NCBI GenBank assembly: GCA_028279375.1
Contig: JANQNW010000019.1
Location: forward strand, 233,151 to 297,150
Source: Phycisphaerales bacterium
GTDB taxonomy: Bacteria > Planctomycetota > Phycisphaerae > Phycisphaerales > UBA1924
DNA length: 64,000 bases
Reading direction: 5' to 3'
Under the pieces are notes generated by a model, which did no database searches, had not been told where the DNA came from, and worked only from the letters and a program-made list of their open reading frames with translations. Below are positions 18,079 through 27,269 of the stretch, in pieces. Numbering within the stretch: position 1 is the stretch's first letter; each line of letters begins with the position of its first letter. A program made the translations under genes and the position numbers.

Positions 18079-18118
18079 AACGCGCAGCGTTTATGGGAGA
18101 GGGCAGGGTGAGGGCTCC
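18064..18118 (-). repeat. Palindromic intergenic repeat, copy 1 (only inverted copy)
   Basis: Core CCCTCTCCC/GGGAGAGGG with the A-type loop (AAACGC/GCGTTT), read on the minus strand. The adjoining sequence up to about 18150 matches the element's left flank. It provides the stop codon of the preceding gene. Confidence 0.9.
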
Positions 18119-18275
18119 TCTCTTCTACTCTCTTCTCCAATCCCCATCGATCAGATACTCGCGCCAAGCACGACCGATCTAAATCAAATCCCAATTCCCC
18201 GACAGAAACACAATCCGCGCGCATCCATTGGGAGGAGCAGGGCGGGAGTTAAACTCGCCCGCGAGGAGGACCTCC

Positions 18276-19784
18276 ATGAACAATCTGCGCAACGCCAACC
18301 GGCGCGCAACCATCGCCGCGCTTGCCCTCTGCGTCATCATCGCACCGAGCGCGCTCGCCGCCTCATCGCCCGCCGAGCGCCAACAGATCTGGCAGAGCGC
18401 CCCCGACTCGCCCCTCGTCCAGCCCGCCATCGATCTTTACGAGATCATCCTCGCGCGCGACTTCGACGCCTACATCGACTTCCTCGACAACACCTGTCAC
18501 CCCGATTTGCACAAGACCTACGAGCGCGAACTCCTCGAACGCTATCTCGATCACATGACCAAAGACGGAACCGAATGGGAAGTCGCCGAGGTGCGAACCT
18601 ACGATGCCCCGCGCGCCGCCGTCATCTTCCGCAACACCAACACCTACCAGTGGCAGGGACTCCTCGTCAGCTACACCTCGATGGACGACGCGCGCCCAAA
18701 GGACTTCGACATCGTCCGCGCCCGCCCGCCAGCGCACATCTTCGATGAGCCCATCACCGAACCCGAGCTGCTCGAAGAAGTCGAAAAGCTCGAAGCGCTC
18801 CTCGTCGATCAGGACCGCTTCTCCGGCGTCGTCGCGATCGCCAAAGACGGCCGCGTCATTCACTCCTTCGTCGCAGGCGACGCCTCGCGCGAGTACGCCG
18901 TCCCGAACGAGTTCGACACGCGCTTCTGCCTGGGCTCCATGACCAAGATGTTCACGGCTCTCGCCATCTGCCGCCTCGTCGAGCAGGGCCATCTGAATCT
19001 CGATGACCCCATCGTCGAGTTCCTCACCGAAGACTGGATCGATCCCGTCGACGCCCAGAAAGTCACCGTGCGCCACCTCCTCACGCACTCCGGCGCCGTT
19101 GGCAACTTCTTCCTGCATCCCGACTATCTCGACACCCCGCGCGCCCACTTCCGTGAAGTCGATTCCTACGCCGTCTTCTGCAAACCCGAATCGCTCGACT
19201 TCGAACCCGGTTCGAAGATGAGCTACAGCAACTCCGGCTTCGTCATGCTCGGCAGGATCATCGAAAGCGTCAGCGGGCGCGACTACTTCCAGTACATGCA
19301 GGACGAGATCTACAAGCCACTCGGCCTCGCCAACACCGGCAGCATCGATCAGGACGAAGTCAACCTCAACATCGCCCAGGGCTACTTCTACTCGCCGCGA
19401 ACGAAATCCTGGACCAACAACATCTACACCCAGCGCGCGCGCGGCTGCCCCGCCGGCTCCTCCTACTCAAACGCCCCCGACCTCCTCGCCTTCTGTCAGC
19501 AGCTGCGCGCCGGGCGCATCGTCTCACCTGAGATGCTCGAGGAGATGACGACACCCGCAACCGACGTCGGCGCCAACAACTATGGCTACGGCTTCGCCCT
19601 CCGCCCGAATCTCGCAGGCGCCTCCCGCTTCGGCCACGCCGGCGGCGGACCCGGCGTCGCCGCCTACTGCTACATGTACGACTCCGGTTACAACGTCGTC
19701 ATCCTCTGCAACGCAGGCGATGGCGCCGATTCGCTCGACTCCTACATCGACGAACTCATGCGACGCCTCGCCGCAGGCGAATAA
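18276..19784 (+). CDS. Exported serine hydrolase, class C beta-lactamase fold
   Basis: 502 residues from the ATG at 18276, preceded by GAGGAGGA and starting a signal peptide (about 1-29). An N-terminal SnoaL-like alpha+beta region (about 35-150) precedes the beta-lactamase/transpeptidase domain (about 175-490) with nucleophile motif SMTK (Ser221, Lys224), YSN (317-319) and HAG (454-456). All three motifs are intact, so an active esterase, D-aminopeptidase or penicillin-binding-type hydrolase is expected; the class does not imply antibiotic resistance. It lies 24 bp before the DUF389 gene. Confidence 0.88.
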   Translation: MNNLRNANRRATIAALALCVIIAPSALAASSPAERQQIWQSAPDSPLVQPAIDLYEIILARDFDAYIDFLDNTCHPDLHKTYERELLERYLDHMTKDGTEWEVAEVRTYDAPRAAVIFRNTNTYQWQGLLVSYTSMDDARPKDFDIVRARPPAHIFDEPITEPELLEEVEKLEALLVDQDRFSGVVAIAKDGRVIHSFVAGDASREYAVPNEFDTRFCLGSMTKMFTALAICRLVEQGHLNLDDPIVEFLTEDWIDPVDAQKVTVRHLLTHSGAVGNFFLHPDYLDTPRAHFREVDSYAVFCKPESLDFEPGSKMSYSNSGFVMLGRIIESVSGRDYFQYMQDEIYKPLGLANTGSIDQDEVNLNIAQGYFYSPRTKSWTNNIYTQRARGCPAGSSYSNAPDLLAFCQQLRAGRIVSPEMLEEMTTPATDVGANNYGYGFALRPNLAGASRFGHAGGGPGVAAYCYMYDSGYNVVILCNAGDGADSLDSYIDELMRRLAAGE

Positions 19785-19808
19785 CACGAACCGCTACACT
19801 GCGCCCCC

Positions 19809-21662
19809 ATGGGCGCCATCCTCTACCTCGACACCGCCGAGCATTGCGATGGACTCATCCGCTGGTCCGCCTGGATGGCCTCGCGCATGGGCCACGGCCT
19901 CGAGATCGTCATCTGCGAAGCCGAAGGCGACTCGACGCGCAGGCGCAAGATCTCGCTCGACAAGGAAGAACAGGATTCCGAACTCGCCGGCGTTGTTGTT
20001 CAGTCCGTCAAGGCGCTCGAGAACCAGGACGTAAAGCTCGCGCGCCTCACCGCGCCCAAACCCGGCGCTGCAGCTGTTGTCGATGTCATCGAGCAACATC
20101 CTGACTTCGTCTTCTGCATCCTGCCGCTCGATCTCAATGAGCCCAAGCAGGTCGGCGCACTGACGCGCAAGCTCTTCCGCGCAGCGCCCTCGCACCTGGC
20201 GCTCATCCGGCCCGGACGGTCCCTCCCGAAAGACGGCATGTCATTCCTCGCGCCGCTCTTCGAAGGCGCCGGCTCAAACGCGCTCGCGTCCCTCTTTCGT
20301 GCGCTGAAAGACGATGACGAGGCCTCCGTCGAGGCGCTCTTCGATGCGGAGAATCTCAGCCGCTCGCGCAGAACGCTGGAGAAGGCGACGTCACGCGCCA
20401 CGGCGCCCCAGCGACTCGAGTACGACAGCGACGCGTCGAAACCGCTTATCGATCAGGTCGAAGATCGCTTTCGTCAGGTGGACGCCGTCATGGTCGAGTC
20501 CACCGAACAACTCTCAAAGAGCAAATCGCGCAAGAGGCTGCGCGAGCTCATTGTCGAACATGCCGATGATGCGCCCACGGCGATCCTGGTGCGCTCTCTC
20601 ACCGCCGGCGGCCCCGGACTCGTCGAACGCCTCATCGGGCGCCTCCGCGAAACTCTCCCCGTCCTCCAGCGCGATGAGCGCATCGATCTCTACAAAGCCA
20701 TGGAAACCGGCGGCAAGGTCAGCGCCGACTTCCTCATCATGATGATGCTCTCCTCCGGCATCGCCGCCCTCGGGCTGCTCCAGAACGCCGGCGCCGTCGT
20801 CATCGGCGCGATGGTCGTCGCGCCCCTCATGACGCCGCTCGTCGCCCTCGGCCTCGCGCTCGTGCAGGCGAACGCCGTGCTCTTCCGCAAGTCACTCGCG
20901 GCGACGACCCTCGGCCTCGGCCTCGGCCTGCTCACGTCGATCGCGATTGGGTTTGTCACGCCGCACATCGACCTCACACCCGAGATCATGGCGCGCACCG
21001 AACCGACGGTCATCGACCTCGCCATCGCGCTCTTCTCCGGTCTCGCCGGCGCCTACGCCATCGCGCGCCCCGGCATCGGCGGCACGCTCGTCGGCGTCGC
21101 CATCGCCGTCGCGCTCGTTCCGCCGCTCGCGACCACCGGCATCTGCCTGACGCGCGCCGCCTTCGACGAAGCTTTGGGCGCCTTCCTGCTCTTCCTGACC
21201 AACGCCGTGACGATCGTCCTCGGCGCCTCGGCAGTCTTCCGCTTTTTCGATCTCGACGGCGCCCGCAACACGAAAGCGCCCGTCTGGGTCCGCCGCACGA
21301 ACCTCGCGCTGATGCTCGCTCTCATTACCCTGCTCGCGCCCCTCGCCCACGATCTCAGCCGCTCGCTCCGCGTCGGCCCGGCGCGGGCGCTCTTCTATCC
21401 GCTCTCTCCTGATGTGCGCGATCGTCTCGGGGAGCGCATCGCGCAGGAAGAAGGCGTTGACGTCATTTTCATGGCGCGCTCCGGCGTGCGCGATCAGGAG
21501 GGCGTGAAGATCGTTCTCGCCAGTGAGAAACCGCTTGAAACGGCGTTCGTCGAGGACCTCGACCGCATCGCGCATGAGACGCTGCCGCAGGAAATCCCGG
21601 TGCGCGTGCTCATGCTCCAGGAGACCAGCGTCATCGGCGACCGCTCTTTGCCGGAGCCCTGA
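19809..21662 (+). CDS. DUF389 membrane protein with N-terminal UspA-like region
   Basis: 617 residues. Residues 1-140 resemble a universal-stress-type Rossmann domain, a linker runs to about 300, and six or more helices (about 300-510) carry the DUF389 signature MMMLSSGIAALGLLQNAGAVVIGAMVVAPLMTPL. The family (TIGR00341/TIGR00271) is a conserved inner membrane protein of unproven transport role. A cytoplasmic C-terminal domain (about 520-617) follows. The last 32 bp overlap the convergent zinc-ribbon membrane gene. Confidence 0.85.
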   Translation: MGAILYLDTAEHCDGLIRWSAWMASRMGHGLEIVICEAEGDSTRRRKISLDKEEQDSELAGVVVQSVKALENQDVKLARLTAPKPGAAAVVDVIEQHPDFVFCILPLDLNEPKQVGALTRKLFRAAPSHLALIRPGRSLPKDGMSFLAPLFEGAGSNALASLFRALKDDDEASVEALFDAENLSRSRRTLEKATSRATAPQRLEYDSDASKPLIDQVEDRFRQVDAVMVESTEQLSKSKSRKRLRELIVEHADDAPTAILVRSLTAGGPGLVERLIGRLRETLPVLQRDERIDLYKAMETGGKVSADFLIMMMLSSGIAALGLLQNAGAVVIGAMVVAPLMTPLVALGLALVQANAVLFRKSLAATTLGLGLGLLTSIAIGFVTPHIDLTPEIMARTEPTVIDLAIALFSGLAGAYAIARPGIGGTLVGVAIAVALVPPLATTGICLTRAAFDEALGAFLLFLTNAVTIVLGASAVFRFFDLDGARNTKAPVWVRRTNLALMLALITLLAPLAHDLSRSLRVGPARALFYPLSPDVRDRLGERIAQEEGVDVIFMARSGVRDQEGVKIVLASEKPLETAFVEDLDRIAHETLPQEIPVRVLMLQETSVIGDRSLPEP

Positions 21663-22227
21663 TCGCGGCGCCGCACTCCGGGCACGTCTTCGATCGCAAT
21701 CCCTTCAGGTCGTAGCCGCACTCGGCGCAGTGATCGATGGCGTGCGCAAGCGTGTTGTACGCCCAGCGCGAAAGTGTTGTGGCGACGATGGCGTGCCAGA
21801 CGATCGCCGCAGCGAGCAGCAGCAGCAGCGCGAGAATCGGGCCGAAGGGACCAAGCGCTCCGCTGAAACTGAAGGGGAGCGCCAGCGTCGCCGCGATTCC
21901 GCCGGCGATGTGCGTGCGCCGGCCCACGAGTTTTGAACCCGTCGCCCAGGTCAGGCACGCGGCCGTCGCGCTTGAGCAAAGAAGGATGGCGCCGAAGAAG
22001 AGCAGTCCCGGCGAGGCCGCGCCGAAGACGCCGAGCCACGCCTGCAGATTCAGGAAGAGCGCGATCCCGATCCCCGGAAACAGGATGCTGATCGCAATCA
22101 GCGCCGCGCAACGTCCCCACGTCCAGCGCCGTGCGCGTTCCAGCGCGAGGTTCGAATAGATCGCAAACGCCGCGCCCGGAATCCAGAGCAGATTGATGAT
22201 CACATAGAGCGCGATGCTGGAGGACAT
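21631..22227 (-). CDS. Six-helix membrane protein with C-terminal zinc ribbon (outlying paralogue)
   Basis: 198 residues. About six helices, the mid-protein motif ATGSK...GG, a Trp-His pair in the last helix (IVWHAIVA) and a C-terminal ribbon CAECGYDLKGLRSKTCPECG (about 168-187). This is the same architecture as the eleven-gene array at 24285-31212, from which it is separated by the FG-GAP gene. Function unknown. Confidence 0.75.
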   Translation of the reverse strand: MSSSIALYVIINLLWIPGAAFAIYSNLALERARRWTWGRCAALIAISILFPGIGIALFLNLQAWLGVFGAASPGLLFFGAILLCSSATAACLTWATGSKLVGRRTHIAGGIAATLALPFSFSGALGPFGPILALLLLLAAAIVWHAIVATTLSRWAYNTLAHAIDHCAECGYDLKGLRSKTCPECGAAIRAPAKSGRR

Positions 22228-22353
22228 GCGCAGTGCAGCTTACGGCCAATCGACGCTCGGGGTCGAAGGCGTTGCGAGAGTGCTGTTTGTTGCCTGGCGG
22301 ATCACCTTTCTTTTCTGGTGACACTGCGTGGGCGCGATTCGTTTCCCGATCAA

Positions 22354-24105
22354 TCAGGGATTCCAGCTTCCGATGAGTTGAGCGAGGTCGGCGCTGGTGA
22401 CGGTCCCGTCGCCATCGACATCCGCGACGGGATCGCCGGAGCCCCAGAATCCGAGGAGCTGGGCGAGGTCGTTGCTGTTGATGGCGCCGTCTGCGTTGAG
22501 ATCGGTGGGTCCGGCGTTGATCAGTGTGATGGTCTGGTTGACGCCGACGCCGATGCGCCGGGATTGTGAGCCATCGGACCATTTGACGCGGAGCTCAGTG
22601 ACGGTCGCGGCGCTTCCGAGTCCGAAGTGGGCGCTGATCTCGCTGGTGCTGACGTAGGTGCCGCCGCCGTCAATGAAGACGACCTGGGTTCCATCGACCG
22701 TCGTCACTTCGACGCGCGTGCCGAAGCCGTTGGGCGCGAGCGCCGGATTCAGCGAGGTGTCGCAGTGGATCGTCAGGGAGTTTCCGAGCGTCGAGCCATC
22801 GTCATTGCGCCAGAGCTGGAGTTCGCCGCTGTAGGAGAAGATGACGATGTCCTGGTCGCCGTCCTTGTCGTAATCGAGGCGCACGAGGCCGCGCCCCAGG
22901 AGATCGTGCGCGAGCTGGCAGGGCAGGGCGACGTCCAGGTAGGGCGTGCCGGCGTTGTTGTAGAAGACCTTGGCGCGCTCGTTCTCCCACTGGTCGCTCT
23001 GATCGTCCCAGCCGTTGGTCTCGACGATGTCCACGTGTCCATCGTTATTGACGTCCACGGCTTCCGCTCCCCAGCCCCAGCCGCCGTCTTCGACGGCCAT
23101 CGCGACGGAGACATCATCAAAGAGATGATCTGCGGTTGCGTAATAGAGTTTGTTGCCGGTGAACAAGCCGTTGGGCATGGTGTCGTGGAAGATCGAGGTG
23201 ACATACCAGTCGAGGCGTCCATCTCGATTGAAGTCACCGACGCACTGGCCCATGCCATTGGTGTCGAGGCCGGTGCCGCTGGCGGGGGTGATGTCGGTGA
23301 ACGTGCCGTCGGCGTTGTTCAGGTAGTAGTGGCTTGTGCCATAGTCGGCGGCGATGAGCAGTTCGGGATGGCAATCGCCATCCATATCGGCGAATCGCGG
23401 CGAGAAGCCGTGCATGTCGGGGTCGAAGACGCCGGCGCTGACGGTGACGTCGCTGAAGGTCTCATTGCCGTTGTTCTGGAAGAGGCGGTTGCCATCTGAG
23501 AACTCATGCCAGCCGCAGACGAAGAGGTCGAGATCGCCATCGAGGTCGTAGTCGCCGAAGGCGGCGCCGAAGCCATCGGGCGTGACCGAGGTGGACTCGT
23601 GGACGCCGGCGCTGAATGCGACCTCGGTGAAGGAGCCTGCGCCGGAGTTCCGGTAGAGGCGATGCTGACCGGTGTTGTAGCCGGTTCCTGCGAGTCCGAA
23701 GCTGGTGACGTAGATGTCGAGATGGCCGTCGTTGTTGAAGTCGCCGACGGCGGCGCCGGAGCCGTAGTGGGTGTCGGTGAGGCCCCAACTCGCGGCTTCG
23801 TCGGTGAACGTGCCGTCGCCATTATTGATGAAGAGTCGATCCGGCGCGCCGCCTCCGTCGATGACGAAGAGGTCGGGCCAGCCGTCGTTATTGAAGTCGC
23901 CGACGGCGCCTCCTGCGGTCATGGATTTGGTCGGATGCCCGGATTCAAGAGCGGTGTGGCTCATGGTGAGCCCGGCGCTTGCGGTCTGATTTGAAAATGT
24001 CGGGATGGTCGGGGCGGCGGATGCGCACACCGAAAGAGCGACCGGGAGGATCCCGGCGCTTGCGCAAAGAGTTGCGTTATAGAGGGAATGATGGCGCGGG
24101 TACAT
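22354..24105 (-). CDS. Secreted FG-GAP/VCBS and ASPIC/UnbV protein with dockerin-like C-terminus
   Basis: 583 residues from the ATG at 24105. Signal peptide (about 8-30), then six or seven calcium-binding FG-GAP/VCBS blades (GDFNNDGWPDLFV, GDFNNDGHLDIYV, GDYDLDGDLDLFV, and so on), an ASPIC/UnbV-like module with ALAPNGFGTRVEV near residue 460, and two dockerin-like units ending DLAQLIGSWNP. It is likely an extracellular beta-propeller; the tail is the tag shared by five other proteins in this window. A much longer frame to 24951 reads through noncoding DNA and an antisense gene and is not used. Confidence 0.85.
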   Translation of the reverse strand: MYPRHHSLYNATLCASAGILPVALSVCASAAPTIPTFSNQTASAGLTMSHTALESGHPTKSMTAGGAVGDFNNDGWPDLFVIDGGGAPDRLFINNGDGTFTDEAASWGLTDTHYGSGAAVGDFNNDGHLDIYVTSFGLAGTGYNTGQHRLYRNSGAGSFTEVAFSAGVHESTSVTPDGFGAAFGDYDLDGDLDLFVCGWHEFSDGNRLFQNNGNETFSDVTVSAGVFDPDMHGFSPRFADMDGDCHPELLIAADYGTSHYYLNNADGTFTDITPASGTGLDTNGMGQCVGDFNRDGRLDWYVTSIFHDTMPNGLFTGNKLYYATADHLFDDVSVAMAVEDGGWGWGAEAVDVNNDGHVDIVETNGWDDQSDQWENERAKVFYNNAGTPYLDVALPCQLAHDLLGRGLVRLDYDKDGDQDIVIFSYSGELQLWRNDDGSTLGNSLTIHCDTSLNPALAPNGFGTRVEVTTVDGTQVVFIDGGGTYVSTSEISAHFGLGSAATVTELRVKWSDGSQSRRIGVGVNQTITLINAGPTDLNADGAINSNDLAQLLGFWGSGDPVADVDGDGTVTSADLAQLIGSWNP

Positions 24106-24284
24106 TCTCTGAGTCCCCCCTGACGCGGTCTGAACCCACACGAGACGCCTGCGCGGGTCGTGGCCACGTCGGTTCTGACTGATCAGGGGCAGTTTACCTG
24201 CAGAGGCGTCTAATCGGAACATCTGATTTGTGAGATCTCTCGGACGCGGCGTCGGAGGCGGATCCGGGGGCGTCACTGCGGGAG

Positions 24285-24923
24285 TTATGTGTCCGCTTTT
24301 TCGTCGGGCGGAGGCAGCATGGAGGCGGGGATGATCCTGATGGGCGATGCGTAGGGGGCGCCGCATTCGGGGCACTTGGAGGTGTGGAGTCCTCCGAGGC
24401 TGTAGCCGCAGTTCTTGCAGAATCCGACGGCCTCGGCGGCGCGGCTGTAGGACCAGGTCCAGAGTGCGTGGCCGGTCGCGCCGTGCCAGGTGATGAGTAC
24501 GCCCAGAAGGATGAACAGCATGCCGTATGCGTTTCCCGATGAAACGCGCCAGGATGCGATGACGGTGAAGCCGGCGAAGAGGACGCCTGCGAGGAGGTTG
24601 ATGACGGCGACGCGCGAGCTCTGCGTCATCCACCAGAGCGTGATTGCGGTGATCGTTGTCCATATCAATGCGGAGGTGATGATGAGGGCGGTGCGCCCAG
24701 CAGGGAGGCCGAGCAGGGGGAGGTTGATTTCGAGGCCGATGTAGATGGCGGGCGGAACGACGGGGAAGGCCAGGCTGATCGCAAGAAGCGTGAGGCAGCG
24801 CGCGCGGGACCATCGGAATGCGCGCACGAGCGCGATCTCGACATAGATGACGAATGCGATGCCAGACAGGAGGAGAGCGCCGATCACGATCGCGAGCGGA
24901 ATGTGGGCGGCGGTGATCGTCAT
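24285..24923 (-). CDS. Zinc-ribbon membrane protein, array member 1
   Basis: 212 residues. About six helices; motif MTQSSRVAVINLLAG in the middle; Trp-His in the last helix (ITWHGATG); ribbon CKNCGYSLGGLHTSKCPECG, then a proline-rich tail. It is the last gene of the leftward tandem array and overlaps the next upstream member as ATGA. Confidence 0.75.
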   Translation of the reverse strand: MTITAAHIPLAIVIGALLLSGIAFVIYVEIALVRAFRWSRARCLTLLAISLAFPVVPPAIYIGLEINLPLLGLPAGRTALIITSALIWTTITAITLWWMTQSSRVAVINLLAGVLFAGFTVIASWRVSSGNAYGMLFILLGVLITWHGATGHALWTWSYSRAAEAVGFCKNCGYSLGGLHTSKCPECGAPYASPIRIIPASMLPPPDEKADT

Positions 24924-25525
24924 GCGTCAGGGAGCGGGCGCTTCTCGTCACGCCCCAATTGCAGAGAGAGAAGTGAGCGGTCGAACGTCGAGCCGCATTC
25001 GGGGCAGGTGTCGGTGTCGAGTTCGGACAGGTCGTAGAGGCAGCGGGCGCATCGTCCCTTGTAGACGCCGCGTTGCATGAATCGGCGCCATCGCCAGAGC
25101 GCGTGCATCGTCACGACGTGCCACGCGAGGCACGCGACGAGGAAGAGCTCCCAGAACCACTCCTGGAATCGCCAGTGGAGGCCCAGCATGAAAATCGCGA
25201 CGGCGAGTAGCCCGGCGAGGAGCGTCTGCAGCGGGACGCGCTTCGAGCCGGTGCACCAGAAGAGCACGGCTGCGCACGACACTGAGCCGGCGCCGACGGA
25301 GATGAGGTAGATCGCGAGCACGAGCTGCGGCAGCCAGTTGAACGTTGCGACGAAGAACCACCACGTGGCGAGGATGTCGAAGACGATGGTCAACGCGCCG
25401 AGCAGGAGCGCCCGCAGCAGATCGAATCGCGGATGGATCGAGAGCATGCGGATCGCGAACGGCAGGAAGATGACGACCGGCGACGCGGCGGCGATGATGA
25501 GGAGGATTGTGGTCGTGTTCGACAT
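24920..25525 (-). CDS. Zinc-ribbon membrane protein, array member 2
   Basis: 201 residues with helices throughout 1-150, motif CTGSKRVPLQTLLAG, Trp-His in LAWHVVTM and ribbon CARCLYDLSELDTDTCPECG, then an unrelated basic/acidic tail. It follows member 3 by 3 bp. Confidence 0.75.
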   Translation of the reverse strand: MSNTTTILLIIAAASPVVIFLPFAIRMLSIHPRFDLLRALLLGALTIVFDILATWWFFVATFNWLPQLVLAIYLISVGAGSVSCAAVLFWCTGSKRVPLQTLLAGLLAVAIFMLGLHWRFQEWFWELFLVACLAWHVVTMHALWRWRRFMQRGVYKGRCARCLYDLSELDTDTCPECGSTFDRSLLSLQLGRDEKRPLPDA

Positions 25526-25528
25526 CAG

Positions 25529-26089
25529 TCAGGTGTCGGAGTCATCGCTGTCGGCGGCGCTCTGTGACTTCTCGTTCGCGTCTTCCTGAGCGTCGTTGAC
25601 GGTGCGCGCCTCATTCTGCGCCCAGGTGTCGACGGCGGCGGCGATGACGATGTGCCAGACGACGATGCTCGCGGCGATGATCGGGAGATTGGCGACAGAG
25701 ACCTCCAGATCGCGCATGAAGCCGGCGAGGAGGAAGAGGCCGGCGGTGGGGCCGGCGGCGAGTGTGAAGATGACGACGCGCAGGGAGCGCGTGAGCAGGG
25801 CGAGCGCGCCGGCCACGTAGAAGGTCACGAGCGCCAGCGCGACAAGCAGCGGGCCGAAGGTGACCCCGGTGTACATGACTGGGACGCCGCCGATGATGGA
25901 GAAGCCGGCGTCTGCGAAGACGAATCCGAAGCCGGCGACGAAGGGATAGGTGGCGCCGAAGATCGCGACGGCGATGACCCGGCGCGCCGTGAGCGGTCCG
26001 ATCCTGCGCAAGCTGCTGAGCACGAAGATCGACGCCAGCGCGGCGCTGAGTCCGATGGCGATTGAGGTGAGGGTGAAGAACTGCGTCAT
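25529..26089 (-). CDS. Array member 3, membrane protein that has lost the zinc ribbon
   Basis: 186 residues from the ATG at 26089 (MTQFFTLTSIAIG), which overlaps the upstream stop as ATGA; longer frames to 26779 are artefacts. It keeps the mid motif LTRSLRVVIFTLAAG and the Trp-His pair (VVWHIVIA), but ends in an acidic Asp/Glu/Ser-rich tail where the ribbon would be. This suggests the ribbon is dispensable for membrane function or supplied by a partner subunit. Confidence 0.72.
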   Translation of the reverse strand: MTQFFTLTSIAIGLSAALASIFVLSSLRRIGPLTARRVIAVAIFGATYPFVAGFGFVFADAGFSIIGGVPVMYTGVTFGPLLVALALVTFYVAGALALLTRSLRVVIFTLAAGPTAGLFLLAGFMRDLEVSVANLPIIAASIVVWHIVIAAAVDTWAQNEARTVNDAQEDANEKSQSAADSDDSDT

Positions 26090-26682
26090 GCGGCGTCGCT
26101 CCTCGAGGTGGAGGGCGTTTCCTCGCCGGCAATACGTTCGCCGCATTCTGGGCAGCGGTTCGAGGCGACTTGTGAGAGGTCGTAGTCGCAGACGCCGCAG
26201 AGGTGTCTGGTGGCGTCTTCGATGCGCGAGGACCACGCATTGAGGCCGATGATGGCGCCGGCATGCCAGGCGACCATGGCGGCGAAGAGTGCGAAGATCG
26301 GACCCAGGCCGTTGACATTGATGACGGGCGTGAGCGCGAGCGCAGCGTAGACGATCGCGGAGAAGACACCGACCGTGATGAGAGCGACTGCCAGTCGCGC
26401 GGACTGGACGGCGAGTCCGAGCATGGAGGCGGCGCTGATGGAGCCGACGAGAATGGCGATGGCCGGCGGAACGACGAGGGCGCGCCCGCCTGGGAAGACG
26501 GGGACGCAGGCGTAGGCGATGGAGACGCCGAGCAGGGGCGCAACGACCGCGATGACGACCATGAAGCCGGCGTTGAGGAGCGACCACTTGCGCGCTCGAA
26601 TGAGATTCCAGTTGGTGTAGGAGACGAAGGCGATGAACGGCGGGATGATGAAGACGGGGATGAGGATAAGGAGGAGCGCCAT
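26086..26682 (-). CDS. Zinc-ribbon membrane protein, array member 4
   Basis: 198 residues from the ATG at 26682, the first start that places a helix (MALLLILIPVFIIPPF) at the N-terminus; an earlier start at 26736 would add a basic stretch and overlap member 5. Motif AVQSARLAVALITVG, Trp-His in VAWHAGAI, ribbon CGVCDYDLSQVASNRCPECG. Confidence 0.72.
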   Translation of the reverse strand: MALLLILIPVFIIPPFIAFVSYTNWNLIRARKWSLLNAGFMVVIAVVAPLLGVSIAYACVPVFPGGRALVVPPAIAILVGSISAASMLGLAVQSARLAVALITVGVFSAIVYAALALTPVINVNGLGPIFALFAAMVAWHAGAIIGLNAWSSRIEDATRHLCGVCDYDLSQVASNRCPECGERIAGEETPSTSRSDAA

Positions 26683-26690
26683 GGGACTGA

Positions 26691-27269
26691 TCAGGATTCT
26701 GCGGCTGCGCCGGGAGGATGGAGGTTGGCGCCGCATTCGGGGCAGGTTGGCGCTGGGAGGCCTTCGGTGCTGTAGTCACATTGGGGGCACTGATTCCTCC
26801 GGGCGAGCTTGCACGCTTTCTTGAATTTGCACAGCGCGAGGATGGGGAAGAGTTGCCAGAGCACGAGGCCGAGGGGACCGAGCGTCATCATGCAGAAGTA
26901 ATCGTATTCCGAGCACCATGACTCCGACACGCCATAGAAGGCGCCCGCGAGTGCGCCTGAGAGCAGCATCGTGATCGCGACGCGACGGGAGCGCAGGAAC
27001 CACCAGAAGGCCAGTGAGACGAATGCAGATGGGAGGACGACGAATAGCGCGGTTTCAATGGGGGGCGGCAGCGCTACACCGGCGGATCTGAGAGTCAGAT
27101 CGCTGGCCACGAGCCCGATGTATGCGGCGGGGTAGGAAAGGAAGAGGAGGAGCGCACGAAGTCTCGTGAAACGTCCCGAATGCAGGAGGGCGTCGATGGA
27201 GCAGATGATCAGGGCGACGAACAGCAGGAGAAGCATGACGAGGCCGCCAAGGGCGCCGGAGATGCTCAT
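26691..27269 (-). CDS. Zinc-ribbon membrane protein, array member 5
   Basis: 192 residues from the ATG at 27269, which overlaps member 6's stop. Motif FLRSRRVAITMLLSG. This member lacks the Trp-His pair; the last helix reads LGLVLWQLFPILALC. Ribbon CPQCDYSTEGLPAPTCPECG. A longer frame to 27329 adds only a basic extension inside the upstream gene. Confidence 0.72.
   Translation of the reverse strand: MSISGALGGLVMLLLLFVALIICSIDALLHSGRFTRLRALLLFLSYPAAYIGLVASDLTLRSAGVALPPPIETALFVVLPSAFVSLAFWWFLRSRRVAITMLLSGALAGAFYGVSESWCSEYDYFCMMTLGPLGLVLWQLFPILALCKFKKACKLARRNQCPQCDYSTEGLPAPTCPECGANLHPPGAAAES

Noticed and set aside
22354..24951. 865-codon single protein joining zinc-ribbon member 1 antisense region and FG-GAP protein
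   Set aside because: The first 280 residues are out-of-frame reading of array member 1 and intergenic DNA; the real start is the ATG at 24105 before a signal peptide.
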